This document shows, in pieces, positions 36,201-48,200 of a stretch of 64,000 nucleotides of DNA. Every line of letters begins with the position of its first letter. Positions within the stretch are counted from its first letter, which is position 1. The translations under genes and the position numbers were made by a program. The notes below the pieces were generated by a model that did not search any database, had not been told where the DNA came from, and saw nothing but the letters and a program-made list of their open reading frames with translations. This DNA comes from Axinella damicornis (taxonomy: Eukaryota; Porifera; Demospongiae; Axinellida; Axinellidae): assembly GCA_963931865.1 (NCBI GenBank), contig OZ007512.1, positions 6,752,208 to 6,816,207 on the forward strand, read 5' to 3'.

Positions 36201-39200
36201 CTCACGGAGGAAGAGTTGGCAATCGAGTCGTGTCTATACTTTGTTTGTAACGATGTTTGGGTTGCAGCTGTTGGGGAAGGACAGTACAGTGGTCGGAGAT
36301 TTAAAGATTCCTTGTTTCTGCGTGTCTCAGAGACAATGAGCCACTGCGAAATCATCTATTACGTGACGTCAATGGGTGTGACTGGTGTTACAACACAACG
36401 ACTAGTGTATACCAGCTAGCTACAGTGAACTGAGTGGTACCATTCCAATGTACAGACAACAACATTCCATGAACTCAGTGGAGAAGATGCTCTATGAGGC
36501 AACCAGCAACTTAAGGGAAAGCTGGTGGGAATATCATTGAGTCAAGCAGCTCCTAAGAACAATACCTCATGGCAGACAGACTATACTCTTGTAAGGTCAA
36601 GAGTACCAAGCATACAATCTTCTGTATAGCTCAACTTTTCATATGCGGCCATATGAACCCAAAGGCCTGAGAGTCATGGGATCAGTGACCACGCACCAAC
36701 ATTCTCAACTCATTCAAGTTTTCGCAAAGAAAATAACCGATACGTACAGTATGCAGGGTATCGTAGACGGCATTTGCTAGCAGTTTGCAGTTGGATGCTG
36801 ATACAGTATAACAAACAAAATGCTGTGACGTAATGCATTGTGCAATTAGATTCATATGCCATGACTACTCTTGAGAGTATCTAGGTGGGCCTACACCATC
36901 ACAGAGGGACAGCACCTGTAAACATGTGACATCATGTCCAATTCATTGGCACACAAAGCCATAGTTCAGTGTCTGCACTGTGCTGAGCTGTAAGCGTAAC
37001 TACACTTGAGAGCATCTACGTTCCCCCCCCCCCCCCCCCCCCCCCCCCCAAAAGAAATGGTCAAGCCCATCTCTCACCTCTACACTGCTTCATTAACTGA
37101 GGCTGTAACACTTAAACTAGCAAAAGTATGCCATGGTCCTACTGAAACTTTGAGCTTGTGCAAGGTGAAGCAACATCGTAGTATTATGGACAATAGAAAA
37201 CAGCACTTACACTGACCAGTCCATGGTTAAAATGATTCCGGGGCTTCCATAGACTTCTCTTGTGGAGCCTGCAAAGTAGTAGACAGCAGTTGTATCAGTG
37301 TCTGGACACACTAACATCTGAAATAGCTAGTGACCTCTGATGGGAGGACTGAGCTCCAATTTGCTAGGTGTATCCCACCCAGGTTGACTTCACCAATCAG
37401 TACAGTATTCCAATTACAGGACACTAGACAGTATAACATTTCAAAAGTACCTCAACAGCTTCAACCTATGTATTAACATGTACATCTACGAGTAATGTGG
37501 TTTCATAATTATGTAACAAGATTTGTGCTACTGTGCTATATATGCTTACCACAATATCATAGTTAGTATTAGTGCTGGGTGATAGCTACTGAACTTCTAT
37601 GCCGTCATACCCATGATGTGTAGTAGACATATTGGCAACACAAAGCAATTCATCCGAGTGTTTTATTTATCTATTTGGTACTTCACATGAAGCTGTTGTA
37701 GGTACGCTAGTGGGAGCTACTACACGGCTCATGTACACATGTACGTAGTATACAAGTTAGTCAGTACATGTACCTATAGTGCACTTGTTCAAATAATTCA
37801 CCACTGATTGCCTTAATTGGCATACTGCCGACATGGGATAGTAGAAACTATATTGTGGGAATTGCACACTCTTACTGCCACAGACTCTTGGTAGATATAC
37901 TGGCATTCCTCCTGCAACCTGCTGCTACACTGCGCTGCGGGTATGTCATTTTGTCCTCTGATGCCTACTGAGCTACACCTGGCTGGGAACAAGACTATCA
38001 CTAGACACTGAGCCTACTGCAGGCCCGTAGCCAGCCACTAGTCTAGGGGGGTTCTACTGCCTAATATAGGGTTCTGATCGAGTGAGTGAATATGAGACAG
38101 CCACTCCAACTTTACCGGTAACAGCTTACAGAGCAGTAAGTACGTAACAGTCAGACCAGTGTATACCGGTAGCAGCCAGCTGGTAATAAGAATTAGACTA
38201 GCTAGGAATTGGGCGAGTCTGGGTTGTGAGTATAATAATGCGCCATGGAATGTACAGCTATTGTAGCATACTAATAATGAGTTTGGTACGTGTGTATCGG
38301 GGCCTAATAATGAATACTACTATAGTACCATTATAAAGAGCCACATTACCCCATAATAATTTAGTTGGGAGGTTTAGCATAGGAAATTTTCAGTCATTTT
38401 GCTACAAAATGGTGTTCCAAAAGGTTGAAATGCTTGTTACTTTTATCACAAGTTACTCATGCCTAGTGGAAACCTAGCAGCTTTCGGACGCTACTATCCC
38501 ATAATTTTAGGCCCTAGTGTGTAGCTACCTGATCTCTAGGAGATCCAGGATGTCATCACTCAGTGATATGACAACACACAATCGTACTGCAGTACACAAC
38601 TGATACGTACCTCACATGACCAAAAACAGTGAGCAATAGACCTGATAGAGTCTAGATCTGCATACTCCATTAATGAGGCCCAGTTCAAGTCTGTTTACAG
38701 CTGAAGCCCATACACGTGTACATGTCTTGTGAAGGGGAGGGACTTCACAATGGTTGAGCTGTATACAGTACTCATGTACTCAGTACTCATGTACTGTGAG
38801 GGAATTGTAAAAGGAAACACTCTGGTCACCCATCGTCCTACTGGGATAGAGCTTCCAGTTGGTGTAGCAAACAGCCTAAGCTACTGAAATGTAACAGGTT
38901 CAGTGAATGTTGCCACTATAGTAAAGCTCCTCAGCAAAGTCACACACAAGTGTGATGTGTGAATGTTACTAGAGGAATGTATTGCATTGTGGGGTGAACG
39001 AGAGTGACAGGCTAATAAACCCTACAAAAGAGTGTTTCACAAAAGGAACTGTAACACTGTCAGTCCATATAAGCCGTGCAGTATGCTGTTGATCCTGGTA
39101 CGTGAGTGAAATCAACACAGGTGAAATAACTAACTCTCACCTGATACAGTGTTACATGGTAGGCCCCATCGCTATGCGAAGTCATACTCCAGTACAATTT

Positions 39201-42200
39201 CCTGTCAACATGGGTCAGATTATGAGAGTTATGACAACTACAGGAGTCATAGGACCTAGGCCTTACAATTCACCCAGCTACTGCAAGGCAAGGTTTTCGT
39301 TGTCTGTCCAAATTAGACAAAGCCCCAAATCTTTGTTCACCTCACAATTCACCCAGTCACTGTACACGCACACGTCTACAGTATATGTATCCTTACACAA
39401 TTGACCAAATGAGGATTATGATCTCCCAATTAATGTTATTGCTTCCACTTCACAATTACCTCTACAAAGTGTCTTTAGTTCTTTGACAGGCTTCCTACTG
39501 TTCCAATGTCATTACTGCTGTGTGTGCATATGAACACTCTATTCCTACTATTGTCCCTTCACTTGCTATAGGTCTGTTGGAGGAGTCTGACCTTGATGAG
39601 GTAGCCAGTGAACTGCATGCAATCTCTCGGAACTGGGACATGCTAGGACGTAGGCTACTATACGTACATCATGACCGTCTGCACTCCATTCACACCCAGT
39701 ATCCACATGACAAACTACGCATGCGGGAGATGCTCAGTTACTGGTTGGAGCACTACCCCACCACCTGGAGTGACATTGTTGCAGTTCTGAGGTCATCAGG
39801 TGACTCTCAGCTGGCAGACGACCTGCACTCAAAGTACTGTTCCAGTGAGTTCACAACCACATAACAGTATTGCACTCCAATGAAATGTAATACAAGAAAA
39901 GATTGCACTTGAAGTGAAGTATTGCACACGGCCATGAATTGAGTGCAGTACAACACTGAGAGTGTAGTGTTGTATTGCACAATCACTAGGATTCTATTAT
40001 AGTGGAACCCCTTCCTAGCCTCGTACCCAGGCCTCCACAATTCTCTTCAGTCCCAGCAATACGAGTCATGGTTACACCCTTGCACCTGTAGTGAGCTGAT
40101 GTGTTGAATTCATCTTGCTCTTGGAATGTCATGTACGTGCCTCAGGATTTGATAAGCATTTGGAGAATATCTTTGCATCAGCACCTACTAGCTAGCTATA
40201 ATAGCTATAGTGCATTGGAAATCAGCTTTTCAGAAACTTTCAAATGAGATTGAAAGTGAATGTTGTCAGCTTGACATCACTGAATCTACCATTGAGTCAG
40301 CTAGTATACGCCAACAGAAGTGAGACCTGAGTACGATAGAAGCTGATACTTGTACAAAAGCAGTCAATTGTGTTCCTTGTGTTGCTAAGTGTTGCTAGCC
40401 CATGCACCTAATCAGATGATAGTTGGTTGTTGAGATGTTGTAAAGCATGTGTTGAGCACTGACATGAACTTTGCAATTATGGGATGTCACTGACCAATGA
40501 GTGCTGTAGCATAATGGACCACTTTGCATGTGTATGTACACATGCAGCTGTGGTTGTGAATATGACAGTGGTTCTGTAGCATTATACATATTATCACAAC
40601 ATGCACATAATGTAGCCTCGTCCCCATCAAGGATCACGTGAGTCATGTTCAGGGCTGTGTTTTTGCTGGTGTTCTTCTCCCGTTTTTTCCTCTCTGTGGC
40701 TACCACCGAGATGCCTAACCCGCCGTCCTTTGGACTTGGGGACTGCTCCGACCTGAATCCATCCTGCTGCGAACACTGCGTGCCGTTCTCATTGGTGCCG
40801 GGTGTACTTCGTCGTCTTCGACCCTCCATGGCCCCTGTGTCCTTTCTCAAGTGCAGTCTGTTGTTAAGTTTGTTGGTTTGTGGTGATATAGAGACCAACC
40901 CGGGCCCTGCATCTGATGCCTGTTACATTTGTAACAGTGTGGTCGCGGATAACCATCATGGGCTACTGTGTGAGGTGTGCTCTAATTGGAGCCATCGCAC
41001 TTGCGTCAACATGACTGTCGAAGAGTATTTCCACTGGGCTGCTATCGATGATGGCTGGATTTGCCCTACATGTGACAAGGAAGCCTTCCCTTTCCACAAC
41101 ATCTCTCATTTGTCATCCCTGTCATCCACGTCTATCAATTACCCCCCACCTCAATCCTCCACTTCTCGCTCACTTTCCATTTTGTCCTTCAATGCACGAA
41201 GCCTGTTGCCAAAAATGGACATTCTTAGGGCTGTTTGTTCCTGCGGCGGATATGATTTCATCACTGTCACTGAAACCTGGCTCTCAGCTGGTGTGCTTGA
41301 TCGAGAACTTTATTTACCTGGGTTTACTGTCATCCGCAGGGATCGTAATCGCCATGGTGGTGGAGTGGCCATCTATGTGTCTAATGCTTTCTCTGTCAGA
41401 CCCTTGGTTGACTCTGGTCTTCAACTTGAACTAATTTTTCTAGAATGTACCATCAAGTCCCACCTATATACTCTCGGAGTCTTCTACCGACCACCTGATG
41501 CCAGTGCTGGCTGCCTGACCAGCCTGTACAACTATGTGAGCTGCCTGCGTCACCAGAATCATTCCAACATGATTCTGTGTGGTGACTTTAACATCGATGT
41601 CTCAGCCACTCCTCTGGCTTCATGTACTTCCAGTAACCTACTCAACCAACTCTGCACTGATTTTTGCCTTTCCCAAGTTGTTTCCAAACCTACCAGAGTC
41701 ACCCCCACCTCTTCCACCACCATCGATCTGGTCTTGCTGTCTGCTCCTGAGTCCCTCATCTCCTCATCTGTTTTATCTCCAATTGGTACTAGTGACCACA
41801 ACTCTGTTTCTGTCACTCTTAAGCTACCATCCGATCACCGTGCCACCAGTCGACCCACAAGATCCATTTGGTTATATAAGAAGGCCAACATCAGCCTTGG
41901 CAAACAGCTTCTACTGAATCTACCGATAGCCAAAACCTCTGATGACATTGATGTTCTGTGGGACCGCTGGCACTCTCACTTCATGTCAGTGATGCATAAA
42001 TGCATTCCTAAGCGTACTGTGCCTGTCGACCGACCCACTCCCTGGATTGACCAAGATATCCAGCATGACATCAGGCTGCGTGAGCGCCTATACAAACGAT
42101 TTATGGTGTCCAAAAGTCAAGACTGGCTTGTTAAGTACAAATCTGTTCGTAACCAGGTCGTTGCCAAGATCCGTTCTGCCAAACAAGCCTTTTTCCAGAA

Positions 42201-45200
42201 ACTCTGTTCAAGCCGGAACTCTTCTAAGAAGTTCTGGTCCGCAATACGGTCTCTCAAACCCCGTAAAACTCTCCAGTCAATAGCCCTGTCTGCTGGCCCC
42301 ATCACTGCAACATCTGCCATGGACAAGGCTAATCTGCTGAATACCTTCTTTGCATCCTGCTTTAACCCTTTGGATGCTGGTCCCTCATACGACCCCATTA
42401 TCGTTCCTGAGGTGTTACCTCCTGACTTGGACATTACCCCTGACGAAGTTAGGGAGCACCTGTGTAGAATTAACTCTCATTCTGCCCTTGGTGCTGACCA
42501 GATTTCTGCCTGGATGCTAAGCACCTTCGCAGAAGAACTTGTCCCCTCCATCACAGCTATGTTTAACCACTCCTTGAAACTTGGAAAGATCCCACATGAA
42601 TGGAAACGCTCCAACATTGTCCCCATACCCAAGGAGGCCAATAAGTCTGAAGTTCGTTTCTATCGACCAATATCGTTACTCCCGATTATCAGCAAGATAC
42701 TCGAACGTCATATTCACTCTCTCTTGTTTAATCATTTATCATCCCACAACACCCTCTCTGCCAACCAATTTGGCTTCCGTCCTGGCCGAAGCACCATCAC
42801 TCCTCTGCTGATTGCTGTCCACAAGTGGCACCTAGCTTTGGAGAAACGTCAACAGATCGGCTGTGTGTTTTTTGATTTAAGAAAAGCATTTGATAGCGTC
42901 CCACACCAGGCCCTACTAAATAGGCTTTTCTCCCTGAATTTGCCCTTACACCTATTCTGTTGGCTGTCAAACTACCTGAACTCCAGGCTTCAACGTGTTG
43001 TTATCGGTGGTACTGAATCCTCATGGCTCCCCGTAAAATCTGGTGTTCCCCAGGGATCAATCTTAGGTCCCTTACTGTTCCTGGTTTTCATCAACGACTT
43101 ATTCAGTGTTCCCTTGTCAGAAGGGTCTACCATCATGGTTTATGCAGATGACATCCTGCTTTTCAAACCTCTATCATCCCCTTCTGATTTGTCTGCCCTC
43201 CAACTTGATGTTGACCACATTGGTACCTGGATTTCCACCAACTATCTCTCTATAAACGAAGTGAAGTCCAAATGTATGTTGATCTCCAGAAGCCGCTCTC
43301 GTCAATTGAACTTTGCTATACTCTTGAATGGCAGAGCACTTGAATGTGTCAAGCACTTCAAGTATCTCGGGCTCTGGATTTCAGACGATCTTTCCTGGTC
43401 CTGTCACATTGAAGCCGTCTGTTCCAAGGCTAGGCGTATGCTTGGCTTCATCTACCGATACTTTTCACCACACTGCAATGCCAGCACTATTCTCACCCTT
43501 TATAGGGCCCACATCCTTCCCACCCTCGACTATGCCTCCATAGTATGGGACCCCCACCTCAAGAAGGACCAGAAATTACTTGATTCCGTGCAACACTTTG
43601 CCTTGAAAATTGCTAGTCGCTCCTGGAACTCTAGCTCGGAAACCTTACACAGGCAGTTTGAAATGACACCACTCATCAAAAGACGACAATACTTTAAATT
43701 ACTGGTTACTTTTAAATTCCTTAAGGGTTTTTTATATTTTCCCGGTGGTTTTTTTGTACTTAGATTGACCCCTAACCTTAGAACCTCCCATTGTTTGCAA
43801 CTGATACAACCCTTTGCTAGGAGTTCTTCTTTTTATAATTCTTTTTTTGTTCAGTCAGTTTCTTTGTGGAATTCGTTGCCTGGTGCCACTGTTTGTAGTA
43901 ATAGTATTAGTACCTTTAAGACTAAAATTAGATCAGTTTACTTATAGTTTTTGGTTCCTGTTAGTTATTTGTGTCCCTTACTATGTACATGTACCTGTAT
44001 TATTATTGTTCACCATTATTTTTTGTGTTTTTGTTCCTTATCCTTTTCTTTTCGAAGTCCCCGTGCATTAGCCTCTGGCTATTGGGACCGACTGTACCAT
44101 TGATGGTCAGTTTCATTAAAAAAAAAAAAAAAAAAAAAAAAAAGGCCTCCGCGCAGATTTTATCTCGCATCCGTGGAGACATTTCTCCACGGCTGCGAGA
44201 TAAAATCTGGGTGGAGGCCTGGGGACGAGGCCTCACATAAATGTATGTGTTGCATATCACCAATAAATCATTGTCATTGCTGTGTAACCAAGCTATAGCT
44301 CACCAGTAAACTATTAGCATAAAGTGCACAGCTAGTTGTGCAACCTACTGTGTACAGTACCTGCAGAGAGGTTGCTACATGTCTGTTAGCTACACTAGTA
44401 CTCATGCATGAAGTGTTTACGCCAGAATTACACAAATGACCTCCACATCCTGGCTGGGTAGTGAGTCCTGAGGTTGAGCTTACTGGCTGATCCAGAACAA
44501 CAAGAGCAAGAAGTGGATTTCATTATAATTTTGCTGTGCATAAAGTTTTGAACTCAGGAAGACACCCGTAGCATGCACTGCATGACTGGCTGTTACCCAA
44601 TGATAAATGAATGTGTGAATCGACTGACACCCAGTTCACTGTATGTTTTAATTCAATGGTTGCATAACCTCAACTGATAGGCCTACTATCAAGGAAGTAT
44701 TAAGAGGAAGGATGTGGTGTCAAACGGAATCTGCATTTTGTCCAGCGTCCTTACTACAGTTACAAGAGCTCCTGCACATTTTAGTGGATGTTGTGTGGGG
44801 TTAGGGCTAAGCTCAGGCAATACTTCATGGCCAAGCCTTCTGCTTCACTAGTGTCTGGGCATGGGTACACAAAGTGTAGGAGGTCTTGCTGTGCCCCAAC
44901 TGAGTTTTGAGCCATCTAAACAAGCAATTTGATGGAGTAGCCATGAAATTTTGGAATATAGGATGTCTGAGATTATATCTGGCAGTACTGGCTTCTTGGG
45001 TGCCATAGCTCCAGCAGTTGCTGGGTCTGCCAGAGCTGTTCCGCTGCCCCTTGCCTTACACCATGGACACTTCGTTTTGAACACTGCTATAATGACACAT
45101 GTATGTTGAAGTGGTGGAAGACAGTGTACATGTTTGTAATTTCGCTACCAATTGATCCCGGTCTATAGAGCCTTCAGTACACCTGGCAAGGATAATTGCA

Positions 45201-48200
45201 CTAGTTTCTATAGCCCTCAGGCTGTATCAAGCCCCAGGAACTCATCTCATAATTCAAAATAATACGTGTCACAATTGCAATTTTGTTCACATTCAAGCTT
45301 GCCGACTGTCTTGTATTCTCATACAATTTCAGTGTTTCAAAGGACTAAGGGAGGTTAAAATGACCATCGTCATGTGAAAACTGGACACGTGGTGAGGTCA
45401 TTAGATCGGAGTTGGTGCATCATAACATTGCTATACCACGTTTCACCAGCAAGCTGCTCTTGCGTTACTAGAAACAAGTCATTGCAAGTCCAGCAGCCTA
45501 GCAACACAGTTTATGAGTACCTCTGAGAACAGAACAGGATTGGCTCACAAACACTTTCGGTCGCATGATGAATAATCATGCTTGGACACACATCCAGTAG
45601 TAAGCCACAGCTCAAACTGTTTTGAGTTGTGACTTACTACTGGACGTGTGTCCAAGCATGGCTATACATCACGCAACCAAAAGTGTTTGTGCAAGTGCCA
45701 GAACTGTTATAGTTATGGCACTAGCACTAGTATGCCCCACGCAGACTGGCTACCCCACTGGCGTGCTCTCATAGCAGCTAGTACATTGTCACAACCCACC
45801 TCCTCCTAAATATTTCACATGGTCAGGCACTGACAGTGTAGACTGAGTTGTGGCTAGTCCTGAGAGCTATACAAACATAAACATGCTGCAGTCCAGTTGT
45901 CCAAACAGTTGCCGTCCCGTAACTACTCATCAACTCACTCAGTCTGATCACTGGAAGAACCTGACTCTGGTCCTTAGCTGGGCTGTATACTCTGTGCAGC
46001 TGGTGACTTGAGATCCCTGTTGAGGGTTGTGGGTGGAGTTTCATTGCCACTCCTAGCTCCTAGATCCTATAAGGTTCAGAGTACATGGGTCATGTTGACA
46101 TCTTGTACTCTGTAACCTTACAATTACAACACACTACACCATCAGTGCCAGCACAATTAATAATTTGTGGCAAGCGTGATCTAGCCCCACATATGTAGAT
46201 GACTTTGCTGCAAATTTTCCATATCTTTATTTCGTACATCGTTGGGTGGCCAGGAGAGCCGAATTTATGGCCGGGGGCTACCCTGACACCACGTGCAGTC
46301 ATGCATGAGCCGTGAACAGTCACAACAAGGACAGAGGTCCGGGTACACGGACCTGTCTCTTCAATGCCTACAGCAACGCGGGCTACCACACAACACTGCA
46401 TGCCCTGGGCAAGAGCAATTTCATCTGTCGATGCCATCTATGGACAACTGTGCAGCGTGCATGCGAAATACAGATAGGTCAAGTGTGACATGCCAGCTAG
46501 CCTGACTCACAGTTCCTGTGTATGTACATGTTCCGCCAGCTTTGTGTGACTCATAGTATTCTGTGGTCAGACGTTGAGCTATTCTCAGCCACATAGTCAT
46601 GTGCATGCAAATGCTCACATTCTGCACACTTGCTCATATGCTCACCCCACAATGCAATGCATCCCCTTAGTAATAATTAATGTACCCAGAACCACTTGTG
46701 GCAACGAAAGTTTGAGCACATCAGGTTCTCCACCAGCTGTTGGCTACTAGCTATAGCGCAACCCTATTGTCAGTTACTCTCATGTACACAGTGAGACAAG
46801 TTCCCATGAATCCCACTGTTGACACTTGTTCCTCATGCAGCAGTGATCACAAAGCATGCAGTGACCGTTAGTGACTACTGCTTGTTGTGCTGAAACTAAT
46901 TTCACCATGGTACATTCAGCTACAGATGTCCACTGTACTCCTAAAGTGAGCACTGCTATTCTACCCTCACTTTAGGTCTGCTACAGGAGTCTCATCTGGA
47001 CGTTATAGTGAACGAGCTGAGTACCGCGAGTGCAAAATGGGAGAAGTTAGGGGAACAACTGGGAGTGACCCACTATCGCCTGGCTGCCATCCGCACTCAG
47101 TACTCTGAACCTGCTGACGGCATGAGGGAGTTGATCAAGCAGTGGCTGAAGCAAGACTATCGTTATGGCGCCAAAGGTCTCACCACCTGGAATCACATTG
47201 TTCTTGCTCTGAAGAGTCCTAATGTTGGGGAGTCACAGCTAGGAGACCATTTGAAACAAAAATATCTTCCAGGTGAATTACTTGACACATTCACTACTGC
47301 TGGGGTTCAGGTGACCTGAGTGATGGAATTGTGCTGTAGCTATACTGTGTGGTCTAATTTTGTTATTATGGTGACATAATATTACACAGTTAGTGAGACT
47401 GCTGAGAAGGCAAAAACGCAAAGCCTTTGAGAGGAAGAGCAGTGGTAATTTGGGGAACGTAGGGTAACTTGGAAGAAGCATGTGACTCCCATTGGCACCA
47501 ACTGATGGCCTCTTGCGAGCTTCCAATTGCATGTAGCTAGTATACATGCCATTCCAAGATTGTACAACACAATGTATTACTTCAGAACGTGCTCAAATGG
47601 CAATCAGTTGCTTCTTACATAACAAACCCTAATTGATTACAAGCTGTCACAGACCAACTAGGAGTGTTGCCGAACTGTAAACACAATCACTAAGTCATCT
47701 TACGTACTGGCTGAAAGTGCAAATGCAAGTGGTCTAGTGTACTGTACTGAAGTTACCCAATGATATTCACTGTGCCTCATACAACTCATACAGAGCAGCT
47801 GTAGTAGTCTTACTGTCTAAACTATGAGCACGACATGAGTACCAAGTCATCTTACATGTACATACTGCTGAAAGTGCAAATGCAAGTGGTCTAGTTGTAC
47901 TGAATGACCCAATGATATTCACAACATATCAAATATTCACAACGTCCTCTTGTGCCTATCATAGCTACAACTTATGCTGATCCTTTCCTGGCTCAGTGGA
48001 AGGGAAATTTGGTGTAGAGTATAGACAGTCCCAGCTCGAGACCTGCAGTGTTGTGTAACATGGCAGCATGTTCTGAATACTATAATAGCAGCTGCACACA
48101 GTTTGTAACTGTGGGCGTGGTTGTGTAGAAAGTATCAGTAGCCCGCTACTCCCTCCCCTTCAGTACTACCTCTACATGTTGACTACTTGCAATGTGTCCT

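Larger units (their letters stand above)
40613..44233. mobile_element. Foldback element split by a LINE insertion
   Basis: The left tip TAGCCTCGTCCCCA (40613-40626) and the right part (44144-44233), which ends GGAGGCCTGGGGACGAGGCC, are halves of one element of about 104 bp. The right part holds both arms of a hairpin around 'cagattttatctcgc'. CACATAATG to the left and CACATAAATG to the right look like its target duplication. The LINE occupies the space between. Confidence 0.7.

Noticed and set aside
42117..42434. Minus-strand frames within the LINE
   Set aside because: They are shadows of the intact sense ORF.
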